A stretch of 64,000 nt of DNA, from NCBI RefSeq assembly GCF_036588685.1, contig NC_086386.1:18186931-18250930 (forward strand). The letters are read 5' to 3'. Under the pieces are notes generated by a model that did no database searches, was not told the DNA's origin, and saw nothing but the letters and a program-made list of their open reading frames with translations. Made by a program: the position numbers and the translations under genes. The number at the start of each line of letters is the position of its first letter. The first letter of the stretch is position 1. This stretch comes from Mytilus trossulus (taxonomy: Eukaryota > Mollusca > Bivalvia > Mytilida > Mytilidae). Positions 12,141 through 24,500 of this stretch are shown here, one piece after another.

Positions 12141-12149
12141 TGTACTGCA

Positions 12150-12320
12150 TTTATTAAAAAAAAAAATGAAAACAGCAACGGGAAATGTGTGAAAGATCTA
12201 CCAAACGACCAAACAGCACAGGGCCACCAATAGGTCTTCAAAAATGCAAGACAATCTCACACCCAGAGTCGGCATCAGTTGGCCCCTAAACAAAAACGAA
12301 TGTCATGTTGATTAAGCATG
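12150..12320 (+). repeat. Mussel dispersed repeat (GGGAAATGTGTGAAAG type)
   Basis: A diverged copy of the abundant repeat whose consensus includes AATGGGGAATGTGTCAAAG, a GCCACCAATRGGTCTTC phrase and CAGTTGGCCCCTAAACAAA. A reverse-oriented copy is at 13247-13400 and fragments are at 470-655. Confidence 0.6.
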
Positions 12321-12519
12321 TGCTTTATGATGTGAAGGTTAATTTAAGAAGCCCAATGTTACCCATAAATAATAAGTCTCGCCTATAATTGTAATTTTTA
12401 TTGCAAATTACAAATGCTGAAATTGAAATAAAATGACAATATTTAAACCTGTTATCTATGCAAAATATTCCAAGTCATAACTGAAAGAACTGAAATAATG
12501 TGTTACTAGTATATCATCT

Positions 12520-14010
12520 CCCTAGAAATGAGACTTATTACTGAAACTTCTGCATGCATGCTAAATATCAATGACTTTACAGAAGTTGTTCCCCTTAAAC
12601 TAACTTTATCACAACTATTCTCCTCAGAAATTAACTAACAAAACCTTTAAATAGACTTATAATAGGGGAAATAGTTACGATATTGTTGTCAGGTCATTAA
12701 AGATTGCATATTTTGGCTTTAATATTGATTCACTGATAGGGTCTTTGCATCGGAACTAAACACATTTATTTCTAAAAAACAGTTGTTGGCATGACACGGG
12801 TTATTCTTCTCATATATTTTATGATAGTATGATACTAAACCCCTAATGGGAGGGATTGTGCCTGATATTCATATGATGAAGACATAATCTTTCAATCAGT
12901 TTAATTGAGGTCTGGAGCTGGCATGTCAGTTAACTGCTAGTAGTCTGTTGTTATTTTTGTATTATTGTCATTTTATTTATTTTCTTTTGTTACATCTTTT
13001 GACATCGGACTCGGACTTCTCTTGAACCGAATTTTAATTTTCGTATTGTTATTCTTTTACTTTTCTACATTGGCTAGAGGTATAGGGGGAGGGTTGAGAT
13101 CCCATAAACATGTTTAACCCCGCCGCAATTTTGCGCCTGTCCCAAGTCAGGAGCCTCTGGCCTTTGTTAGTCTTGTATGATTTTAAATTTTAGTTTCTTG
13201 TATATAATTCGGAGTTTAGTATGACGTCCATTATCACTGTACTATTATGCATATTTGTAGGGGCCAGCTGAAGGACACCTACGGGTGCGGGAATTCTCGC
13301 TACATTGAAGACCCATTGGTTGCCTTCGGCTGTTATCTGCTCTATGATCGGGTGGTTGTCGCTTTGACATATTCACCATTTCCTTTCTCAATTTTATGTA
13401 TGCAAACTATGCATAAGTCACACAGGCGCTTTTCTCAGAACAAAATTTACAATATACCTAATATAAAAGTATATAGGGGAAAGAATTTCTGAGACAAGTT
13501 CATGTGATAATTGACCTATAATGATGGAGGAGGAAGGTCCATATGATCTCCATGGAATTGAGATGAGCAAATTTTGATACAACTGCACACCAAATAATCA
13601 TTTGTTTTCCATTAGTGGTTCATCATAAACAGACCCAATCACAAATTCTAACTTTAAACCAAAGCACAACTTTCAACGTCAATACACTATGACTGAGTGG
13701 GCAGGGCAAACAAATTTCCATGGAAATGATATTTGACATTGCTAATTAAGTGGCCTATCAATTATCAATGACCTACCGATAGTAGTTCCCCTTAAACTGA
13801 ACTTATAACCAAGTTTTACATGTAGAGTAAGCAGAAGTTATAAAGTCAATAGATCAAAACTGAGGGGGTGGGGCCAATGATTTCCGCGGAGATGAGACTT
13901 GCTAGTGCTAATACAACTTCATACTAAATATCATTGACCTTCCACAAGCTATTCCTTTAAACTGTCCTTTTCACAAATTAACACACGTTGATGTCATCAA
14001 CACCAAAGGT
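12520..14010. repeat. Diverged ~165-180 bp repeat units
   Basis: Units containing GAAATGAGACTT, then ATATCAATGAC, then AGTTGTTCCCCTTAAACT start near 12520, 13540, 13715 and 13885. The last three are roughly in tandem and are interrupted from the first by the dispersed repeat at 13075-13400. They are much diverged, so the array is old. No coding potential was seen. Confidence 0.55.
13075..13400 (+). repeat. Mussel dispersed repeat, fuller copy
   Basis: Runs from GTTTAACCCCGCCGCAATTT and CCTGTCCCAAGTCAGGAGCC through GGGGCCAGCTGAAGGACACC to TGACATATTCACCATTTCC. I recognise this order from mussel repeats; the piece 13247-13400 is the reverse complement of the type at 12150. The open frame at 13247-13492 is part of it. 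Confidence 0.7.
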
Positions 14011-14135
14011 GCTGGAATCAACAAGCTGAGGACTAGCCTTTTCTATCAAAGTGAGTTAATAAAATGATTTTATAAAAAAATGTGTTTTTTTTCCCACTAT
14101 CTACTTTAGTTAAGAACCTGCAAACCTGTTATGTC

Positions 14136-14225
14136 AATTGCTATATTAAATTAAAAGAAGAAAATTGCTATATTAAATTCAAAGAAGAAAATTGCTATAT
14201 TAAATTCAAAGAAGAAAATTGCTTG
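14136..14225. repeat. 27-bp tandem repeat, ~3.3 units
   Basis: AATTGCTATATTAAATTCAA plus AGAAGAA repeats with starts at 14136, 14163, 14190 and 14217, an exact period of 27 bases. Units are almost identical. Confidence 0.9.
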
Positions 14226-14472
14226 CTAAACAAGAAATAAGGTAAATTCACACCACATTCTTTTATAAACATTACGTTATGTGATTATCTCTCCTTCTAT
14301 CTGATTTGTGTATCCTCCTTATTTGGAAAAGTTGAAAAAAAATTGAATCACACAAAAAATAGGTGGTGTTTTTTTTTGGTGGTAATATACAGTGGGAAAA
14401 ATGATAAAACACATAATTTTCTATAACACGAAAAGTCTAACATGAAATACATACTACTCTCGAAATTTGCAC

Positions 14473-16533
14473 TTGTCTTCTTCTTCTTCTTATCGTTCGC
14501 CTTTACACTTGAATACCAGTCTCATCATCAAATCTGGTGGTCTTCTGTAGGGAATCCACTGGTCCGTATAGCTTCTCTTCGAGTGATGTTACTGAGTGCC
14601 ATATCTTATCTCTCAATGCCTGATGGAAATTGCATGACTGTAGGAGGTGTGCTGTATCCTGCTCTGCTTCTCCACAAGGACACATAGGAGATGGAACAAC
14701 TTTTATGACTTTGTATAGATGTTGGTTGAGTCTGTTGTGTCCTGTCCTCAGTCTGAAGATAGTGGTTTGTTCAGATCTTGTTAGCTGGTGGTAACTATCT
14801 TGTTGCTGTGGAGTGTTGAACAGAGATTTTATGATAGTCTTCATCTCTGAAAAGCAGACTGGATTTTCTTCCTGTAGTTGTTCAGCACCATTTTTTTGCT
14901 AATCTGTCGGCTTGTTCATTACCCCAAACTCCACAGTGTGAAGGGATCCACTGAATTACTGTTGTCAGACTTTTGATGTTGTATAAAGCTTGTTGAAGTT
15001 GAGGCAGCTTGTCGTTTTTCAAAGCTTGTAGAACAGAGAGGGCATCAGTCAGGAATACTACTTGAGATGTATCATCGATTTTGTTTTTGATGGAATGTGC
15101 ATCATGAGTAATGGCTTCTTCTTCAGCTTTGTAGTTTGAAGAATGTAGGCCTGTTGGTATTGCCTCTGATTGTTGATCTCCATTGGGGTACTTAATGTAT
15201 ATACCAGCCCCTCCATTTGTTGTGGCATTTGTGGCTGACCCATCTGTATATACTCTTACCCAAGTTTCTGAAGGATACTGTTCTTCAAGCATACTCATCG
15301 TAAGTATTTTCTTTACATTACTAGTCTGTTCATCTCTGGTGGTAATGAGCGGAACTGAGGTCAGGATGGTGACATTTCCAAATTTTTCTTCACAAGGGGT
15401 GTTATTCTTTGTGAAAACTATGTGTTCTTTATATTTTGGTAGGGCTTCCTGGTGTTTTCTTTGCAATGCTCTTGTCTCTAATGTAAAGCTGGATCTTTTA
15501 AGTCTGCCTGATGAGAGTTGTTTTAGTCTGGAATTCATTGGGTGGTCTTGTGAACACTGATATTTGGTGGCCTGTATCATGGCTTTGCACTCCCTTCTCT
15601 TTCCTAATGGGGGTATGTTTGTTATATCCTCCATACTTTTTATTGGTGTTGATTTCATAGCACCTGTGATGATACGTAGTGCCTGATTCTGAACTTTGTC
15701 TAAAGTCTGATGGTGAGACTTGGCTGCAGTCATCCAAGCGTTAGATCCGTATTCAAGGTGTGGTCGTACATTTCCTTGGTAGACAGATTTCAATATTTGT
15801 TCATTTGCACCCCATTTTGTTCCTGCAAGTTTCCTCATGATGTTCAATTTTCTCCTAGCCTTAGCTTCAGCTGATGTTATATGTTGCTTCCAGGTCATTC
15901 TTTTGTCAAAAGTTACCCCAAGGTATGTTTGTTGGTCTTCCATTTTAAGTGGGGTATCATCCAAAGTCAGTTTGACAGATTGGGTTTTTGGAGAGAGTGT
16001 GAAGAGTGTTCCTGTTGTTTTTTCTCTGTTGATTGTAACACACCACTGCTTTGCCCATGTGACTATAATATCTAAAGCTGTTTGTATTCTATATTAAGCT
16101 GTAGATGCATATACTCTTCTGAGCACCAGAGAACAAGATCGTCTGCATAAAGTGCTGATTGTACCCCTTTTGGTAGCTCTGGTACTAGGTCGTTCATAAA
16201 GAGTATGAATAGAGTTGGTGGTAATACTCCTCCTTGTGGGACCCTTTGTTTTAAGAGTACTTTCTGTCCACATTGCCCATCTACCAGCACTCTGGCTCTT
16301 CTATTATACAAGTAAGATTTGGTCCATTTGTACATTCTTCCACTGATGCCATATCTAAGCATTTTTGCAAGAAGTCCATCTTTCCATACCTTATCAAATG
16401 CTCTTTGAAGATCTACATAGACAGCCAACGTTACTTTTTTGGATTGGAATGCATCTTCTACTACCTGGGATAGATGTGTAATCTGGTCTTCTGTGCTTAT
16501 GTATTGTCTAAAACCAGCTTGTTCATTTCCAAT
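14473..16533 (-). mobile_element. 5'-truncated non-LTR retrotransposon (RT + RNase H), with 9-bp TSD
   Basis: A minus-strand LINE copy. Read 5' to 3' it carries the reverse transcriptase, a thumb/connection region and an RNase H domain, then a Cys-rich C-terminus and a short (AAG)n tail at 14475-14488. The same nine bases, AATTTGCAC on the plus strand, flank it at 14464-14472 and 16534-16542, the expected target-site duplication. The upstream part of ORF2 and all of ORF1 are missing, so insertion was truncated. RT followed by RNase H is the layout of the I/Jockey-related groups; the exact clade needs a tree. The intact TSD and only two frameshifts suggest a fairly recent insertion. Confidence 0.9.
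14503..16533 (-). pseudogene. LINE ORF2 remnant: reverse transcriptase-RNase H-CCHC-like tail
   Basis: Segment 16533-16072 encodes RT motifs from NEQAGFRQYISTEDQI through YVDLQRAFDKVW, QGGVLPPTLFILFMNDL and the catalytic YADDLVLW. One frameshift near 16090 moves the frame; reading continues through 15964-14882 with YLGVTFDKRMTWKQHI, RPHLEYGSNAW and an RNase H domain (VYTDGSATN, then QWIPSHCGVWGNEQADRLAK). A second frameshift lies in the A run near 14890, after which the frame resumes to the stop at 14503 with an HLLQSC/CPCGEAEQDTAH zinc-like motif typical of LINE C-termini. The RT palm, including the YADD box and RNase H acidic residues, is intact, but the frameshifts and the missing 5' part make this copy non-functional. 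Confidence 0.9.
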
Positions 16534-16542
16534 AATTTGCAC

Positions 16543-18536
16543 GTGTCATTTAAAAAGATCTAGACCGATTGTTATCTGCTTTTTTCAAAATCCAAGATAG
16601 AGGAAAACACCTCAGCCACCTTGAAATCATATCAGATGGATGGGCAACTAGCCCATGTGTAATGATTGACCAATAACACTAGTGGTTTGCTGAAAATGAG
16701 ATAACATGTCTATCCAATAGCATGGGCATCACATTTTCAATCCACATATTTCATCATCTTACCAAGGAAAGGATTCAGATCCAGTCAGCTACTCCCCACC
16801 CTTGTCATATTAAGCCAACATAATATGTGATTACAATGCCGAGCAATCTATACCATAGATAAAATTTACACCCATTTGGACTATATCCTTCTTGACTAAT
16901 GGCAGCATTTAGACTCTCACCAGTGTGGAGGTGTAAAAATGGTTATCAAATTTATTTTGGGGTTTATTATGCCTAATGTTAAAATTTTCTTGCAGTAGAA
17001 CCCCAAATTAAATTTTGACATTCAAACATTTGCACTAGAAACATACCCAGAAATTCCAACAATTGATTAAGAACTTAAATTTGTCACTAAAAGCTTAATA
17101 TATTTTTCAGGTGAAGACTTGTGCACAATGTGCATGTGGTAATCATTTATTTTCATTTTCTATATTTACATGAAATTAATTTTTGTGTACTATTGTTTGT
17201 CTGTTTACGGGTTCACTTTACTGCTGGTTACTGTTGAAACAGTATCTATATAAATAGGGTGCAAACATTAATCCACCATTCTGCATCTGATGAAGGTCCC
17301 TTTTGGACCAAAACCGGTCTTGCCATGAAACATCACCAGGCACTGTTTATTATGTGTATTGACCATTTGGAGCCAATGTGTTTAGAGACCTCTTATATCT
17401 GTACACCTTTTTTATATTGCCTGTTGTTTGTCCGTTTATCTTTTTCTTTCTATGCCACAAACATTGTCCTTTATTTTTCGATTTATGAGTTTGAATGTCC
17501 CTCTGGTATCTTTTACCCCACTTTTAAAGGCGATTTTTCATTGGATGCAGACAGTTACAGGAAACTATTATCTCATGGCTATACAAAATGCATAAATCTG
17601 TTTAATTATATATTTTGTGTAAATAAATTGATATATAACAAAATAATGTAAATATTACCACTAAATTTATACATATACAAAAAAATATAAATATATTATT
17701 CACTAATAAAATGCCTATGTTGTCATACAAATAGTACATCATGTTTCATGTAGTTACAGTTACCAGCTAACAAAATAAGTTTTTATTGGCCCTTTATTCT
17801 TTGCTATTTTAAGGAAACTTGAAAATATTCTTAACAGAAGGACAAATTTTATTCAACTTTCACAAAAGCATCTTCAAATGTTGTATTTAACTGACAATGC
17901 AAAATACAATATGAATCATATTAATCTGTATGAGAACTGTAACAGAAGAAAAAGCTGTATAAAATGGTATATTAATTGCAATATATTTTATTCATAAATG
18001 CAACATTCACATATTTATCATGAACTGGCGAGTTTGTGCTACTTTAAATATATTTTCATGATCTGGAATGTACAATGATATCAAATGGGTACTTTGGTTA
18101 GTTTTTCAGGTAATTTACTAATAAATAACAAAGAATGAAAGTGTAATAACCTACCAAAATATATATGAAATACCAATTTTATGATGGTTGATGCTAATGA
18201 TTTGTTTATGTGTACTGTAATGACTTATATGTAAATATAAGGCCAAGAATAGATGCCACCAACTCGAGAATTTCGGAAAAGAGAATTTTCTAAAATAAAA
18301 CCAAAAAAACAGTTGTAAACCATGTGATGTCAATATCTTCATGATCTCAAAAGGGCAATTAAAACCAGTTTAAAAAGTTTGCAAATCCTGCTTTCAGAAA
18401 TATATGAAATGAATGCAAATTTTTAACGACAGTTCTCTTTATGGAAGTTCATTTGCTAAATTCACAACCGTAATGACTACATCACTTATGTTCTACATGT
18501 CTTCATCCACACATAAATCTCCAACATAGTAAAATG
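16543..18536. other. Intergenic with one dispersed repeat
   Basis: No gene recognised between the LINE and the 3' end of PDZD11. At about 17255-17530 lies a repeat with TGATGAAGGTCCCTTTTGGA and a tail TTTTTCGATTTATGAGTTTG followed by TGTCCCTCTGGTATCTTTTA. A related tail occurs at 41960-42030. The 130-codon open frame at 17259 lies in this repeat and is not supported as a gene. Confidence 0.5.
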
Positions 18537-21500
18537 CTATCTTCTTGGTGACTGTTGATGACTTGATGCTAATGATTTTGTTTTATCATATGTTCTGTCA
18601 TAACCTACAAATATAAACACATGTATGTAGGGATCAGGACAGTTTTTGCATTATAATTAAAATTGATCTTGCTATTTCAAATTGATACCCAATGTCAAAA
18701 ATTATCTAAAACTCACAATTTTCAAAATTGACATTAAAAAATACACACACTATTCAGTTGCTCATGTTTTTAACATTTTTAGCTTAATGTACATAGGACA
18801 TATACTGATACAACTCCTGGTGTCAAATTTATTAAAAAAAATTATGCCTAATTAACATGCATTGCTTTGTTTTTGTCAATATCTATTAGATTGTTTCTGT
18901 GCCTCACACTACAATATATAATTCAAGCCCTTGCTGACATACCAGTGTCTAAAGATGTATTCATTTTTCATATTTTTGTAATTTTTTCCCTCAATGCAAT
19001 ATAATTTAGTTATTTCCATGTCATCATCAACTAAAATAGGTGGCAATGTAACTTCTAGGCATTTACCAAATTCATAATTATGGTTGCTTTTTTGTGAGAA
19101 TTATCATGAACAAAAGACAAAAGTCAAATCTTAATTTCATTTAAAGAGCGGTCTAGGTCTTACAAATGTGCCACCAATGTATTTAAATAGACTGCAGACT
19201 TGCGTGATCCATTGCTTTTTTTTTCTTCGTGTTTTCTACACATTTATAACAGTAGTCTAGAGAACAATTTGCAACATCCTTTTAATTTTAAAAAGTCTTC
19301 TTGATATGTCTTGAACTAGATAGATATAGGAGGATGTGGTATGAGTGCCAGTGAGACAACTCTCCATCCAAATAACAATTTATAAAAGTAAATCATTATA
19401 GGTCAATGTACGGCCTTTCACACAGTGCCTCGGTTCAAATCGAACAACAAGCTATAAAGGGCCCCCAAAATTAATAGAGGAAAACCAACGGTCTAATCTA
19501 TATAAAAAATATATACAACTCCTCTAAACATCAACCCAACAATGTTAGATCTGTAAATTTGCTTTCGCAAATTTTTGGTTCTTCCCTCGCTGGGATTTGA
19601 ACCCATGCTACTGTGATATCGTGACACCAAATCGCCTGCACTGCAGCCGTCCCGCTAGACATATATATATATATATATAATTAGCTTCAAACTTGAATGA
19701 CAGAACTTACCATAGGGAAAATCACTGACAATCATATCTATGGAGGTATTAGACTTCAGTACACCAACAGCCTACAACATCAAATAATCGTTTATTAAAA
19801 ACAATATAAACCTTGAAGTAATTGAAGTAATTGCAACAGAAGAATTTAAAATTTTAATCTTTAGCATTATACCCCAAATATACACAGAAAAAAGTCCCAT
19901 AAAATCTAACTTGAGGAAAACTAAAAATCAGGATTGTAAAATCCTACAGAGATTTGCATTGGTATGGGAGAAACCCAGAAATATCAATTGAAATTTATTC
20001 AAAATTATAACTTTACCGCTTCTACTCAACAGAATGTATTGATTCTTGATATTTTAGCCATATTTTGAGTATAACAAACAACTCTAAAGGTGTTTTCATA
20101 TCTTTTATCAAGCTACAACCTAAATTTCATAATTCATTAGTTGACCATTTATTAGATTTTTCAGCAGTAAAGAATCTCAAATTGAATAAAGGTAATTAAG
20201 CATATTTTCTTCTTTTTATGGTTTAAAGTTTCTCACAGCCATAAATTTTCAATTTCTTTAATGAAAAATGTGCCCAAACAATAAATACCCATAACACTTT
20301 GGTTTTGTACATTTCATGAGCAGAAGATTATATAATATAGTCAAATACAAACATAAAACCCCATCAAAGTATCATATTTTACCTGAATTTTAAGAAAATC
20401 AACCAAAACTGACCAAAAAAAAGACTCATTTTGCAGAGTTATTTCCCTTTACATTAATAATTTCAATAAGAAATTAAAAATGCAAAATTTGAGTTTTCCT
20501 CAAGTTAGATTTTATTGGACTTTTTTCTGTGTATATTTAGGCCTTAATGCTATAAATTAGAATTAAAACATTTCTGTTGCAACCAGTTTGAGGTTCAAAC
20601 TTAGTTTGACTGGACTACAGGATTGACAAGAATCTAATTGAAAGTACTTTTTTTAAGATGTTGTTTCTATGCACAAAAATGTAGACTGCTTTCTCAGTGC
20701 TGTTGCAGTCCAGTAAGAAAGAATGCCTTAGACAGGAAGAACAGAAAGTGTTAATAAGATCTTTTTATAACTTACATAACGAGACTGATTCAAACATAAT
20801 GAAGAAAAGGATGCCCATCTTTACAATATCTTCTCCCTCTGAACTGCAGCAGTGGACAAATAATATTTAAATTTTATTAAAGTGTAAGTATACTTACTTC
20901 TGAGTGATTAATGTTTTCAAAGTTTATATGGTTCACAGCTAAGATCTAAAAAATAAAACATATATTTTGATGTACCTAATAATCATTGATTTATATATTC
21001 ATTAATAAGATTCTGTTTTGATATAAAAACACTTGACACTTAGGTAATTGGTGGATTAATTATACAGCTGCATTTGAATAACTTAGTGGTTTTTACTTCT
21101 GAACAATATTTGACATGCTGTATGTATTAAAGTCTTGGTTTGCTTGATTTTGTCTATCTATTTTTCAAGCTTTGGACTGAAAATTTGTTTTATTATTGTA
21201 AAACTATATATATTTTTCAAATGGTTTACTCTATTGACTAGTCTAAGATTAAGATCGGCTATACAATGTGGTCAGACTCAGTGTTACAAATCTAGATACA
21301 GATATCAACCAAGGGTAAATAACAACATATTAAATTAAGTGCATTTGTTGCTGTTTTCTACTTTAATCATGATTTAAACTGAACTAAACTTTAGTATACT
21401 TACATTTTGGTTTATATGTTCTGAACTACAATGAACTATAATTATGTTAAATGTTTTGTTACCTAAATAAAAATTTTGAAGCAGAAATCAATATTTGCTG

Positions 21501-24500
21501 AATTTTTGGTCAATCTGTTATTTTGTCTATCCTTATTAAAATACCATGAGGTATCCTTTGTTATAAATGTGAGCATACCTGATCACCTTCCCTCAATCCT
21601 AAAAGTTCTGCTTCACTGTTTGGCATCACCTTTAATATAAACATGATAATAATGAATAGAAAAGGAAGCAAACTATTACACCTTGTCTAAATTATTTAGT
21701 TTAATTTTTTTTCACATCAACAATTTGAAAGCAATATATGTTGGAGAGACATCTTCTAAGTAGTAAGAACATTAGAATATACAGTTATAGTCATGTCAAT
21801 GTGAGGGCACACCACTCTTGGTAACAAAGCTATAAAACTATATACATACATATCTAAATTCTACAAGAGCGCTGAATGTGATGCGATACTTCTCCATTCA
21901 AGATAGATGAGTTTTAAGAGCATTAACAATTTAACTTTCAAGCAAGAAGAGATATCCGTTTGCACAAGATTGATGGTGGAATCATTTTTATTTACAGATT
22001 TAAAAAAAAATTAGCATATTTCTAATTTTTATATGACTGATAAATAGATCAGTTCTTTCTATATCACATTATCAGGAATAGTTGCTTTATTCTATGCCAA
22101 AATACACATGTAGGAAAGTCATATTAAAGAAAGCAAGAATATTTTCCTGTCATAACTGAATTTTGCCTGAGCTTTCATATAAGAATTAAGAGTAATTACC
22201 ATATATGTGTAAACCAATACAACAAATGTTTTTTTACCTTGGATACAAATATTCCACAATGATGTTCTTGTCCTCCACGAATGTTGAAACCAAGCTATGA
22301 ATAAAAAGAATTATACATGTAAATTTATTCAACAGATTTAATTATACTTTAGATGTCATAGATATATGTATATGTGTAAGAGGATCCAAAAATGGATGTA
22401 TAAACACAGAAATATGTGAATTGGTATGATTTTAATTTTTACAATTTGAAAAATCCTGTTTATTTCATATAAAAATATTCAAAATGCTAGTTTAAATTGT
22501 TGAGTTTACAACTTTGTTGCATTTTTCACAATAATACTAACCTTGCAATATTTTCTGAATTTACCATGATTATTTACAAAATGAAATGACAATCATTTTG
22601 TATTTGAAAATATCTATATCTAAGGGAGATAATCATAACTTTGTGTTTTTAAACTGATATTTCTACTTTACTAGTATGTCTAAAATGTCTAAACAGGCAA
22701 TTAGTTACTGATGATAACACAATGCTAAAAAGTGTGTGTCTTAACATCAAAATAGACATGTTCCAAAATTTAACCTGTGCAGTGTATGTGTGTTAACAAA
22801 AGATTTGGTGAAGGGGTACATTTTACTTTCTTATCACCAAGAATCCAAAAAAGATAAGTCAATAGAGCAAAAAGAATCTATAAATAAATACTTTTATACT
22901 GTGGTGCTCCTTAATTACAAAAAAATCTATTGTACTGAAAGAATCATTATTGTGGTAATACTACCAGACCATCAAGAAGCAGATTTTAAATTTTCATTGT
23001 TCAGAAATACAATTGCAGATACATTGTATGTTCCATTGTCCATCTATGAGTGTAAAATCAACCTGTTCTGTTGCCTTTGATCTTTGTAATTTCAGGGATC
23101 TTGGAAGAAACTGCCTTATATCACTGTTATATTCAGGATTGTTTTCCCTCTGAAATAAAAACAAATTGAATATTTTATTCAATATTTAAGAAATGAACGC
23201 TTCTTTTTGTAATTTTATTAGGTTTTAAAAGTGTTGACCAAAGCACATGTATGTATGAACCAGGCAGTGGGTGTCTATCATATGGTTGCTTTCCTAGTGT
23301 GAATAATATTTGTTTTTCATTTATTGTTTTGTACATGAATCAGGCCGTTATTTAGCTAATAAAAAATGTTTACACAGAGATGTATCATGTTATAAGGGAA
23401 ACAACTTGTTTTTTTTATATTACACATGGGAGACAACTCCATAACACAAGTTTCATATTTTATATACAGGTTTTCAATTTGTTCAATTGGAGCTCAAAGG
23501 TACAACATGTACAGGAAACAGTTTTAAAGCATCTACTAGATGGTGAAAAGTTCAGTGCAATTTCAATTTTGGATATATAAAAAAGTTTTTTTTTTGTTCT
23601 TGCAGAGGTATAAACAAAGTTGTTTAAAATCTTTTATATATAAACAACTCATGAGTTAAAATTGTATTCATTGAAATAGTTATCATTAAAAATATCGACA
23701 CAACAGGTAATTTTGTGTAACTGAATGGATTGTGTCAAATGTTTGTTCATTTAACCATCTTCTTACCATCTTGTCATGACAGTGTTGAAAATAAATTGAA
23801 TCTCAGAATCAAAATTTTAAGATTTTTTCTTTCTTAAACATAAACACCTTAAACTTTTTAGGGATGCTAGCTAGTGCCGTGCTCTGCAAGTGTCAATAAA
23901 ATGTGGATGTGCAAACTTTCTTCGTCTAATAGAATATATTACTAGTAGAAAATCTGCTTTGCTCTGCACATTAGGCCTAATATGTTATAATCAACTTAAC
24001 ATGTACAGGTCTAAGAAAGGGTTGCTTGCAATCACAATCGACTATTTTCATATTACCGACTTTTGACCCTGGTTTATAATATTTTTTGACAAGTTACCTA
24101 CCACATCCTGGTATTTGGTCTAATAAGAGCAACGTAAAAATAGTAAAATTGCCCCTCAAATCACTAAGATTAAATGTTTGATGTTACTTCTTTGTTTTGC
24201 TCTTAATTGACCAAGAACCCGGATGTCATAGGTAACCTGTCGAAAAATAATATAATAAACATTAGTCAAAAGTGGGTAATATGAAAAATATCTATTCACT
24301 CAGTCAAAGGAGTGAATTTATAAAATCAAAATATCTTTAATTTTAAATTTTAAAAGTGTTAGAAACTTTTTAATGAGTGTTAAACAAAAATACATCACAG
24401 TTTCAATGCACATTTTTGTTTTGCCTCCCCCTTCTAGTTTTTTAAAAAATCGTTTATTTTTCCCTTTCTCTATATATTTCAATTATTTTTTTGTGTTTTT

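Noticed and set aside
15183-16097. Plus-strand frames opposite the LINE
   Set aside because: Antisense shadows of the RT-RNase H frame.
17259-17651. 130-codon plus-strand frame
   Set aside because: Lies in a dispersed mussel repeat whose tail recurs at 41960-42030; no conserved domain.
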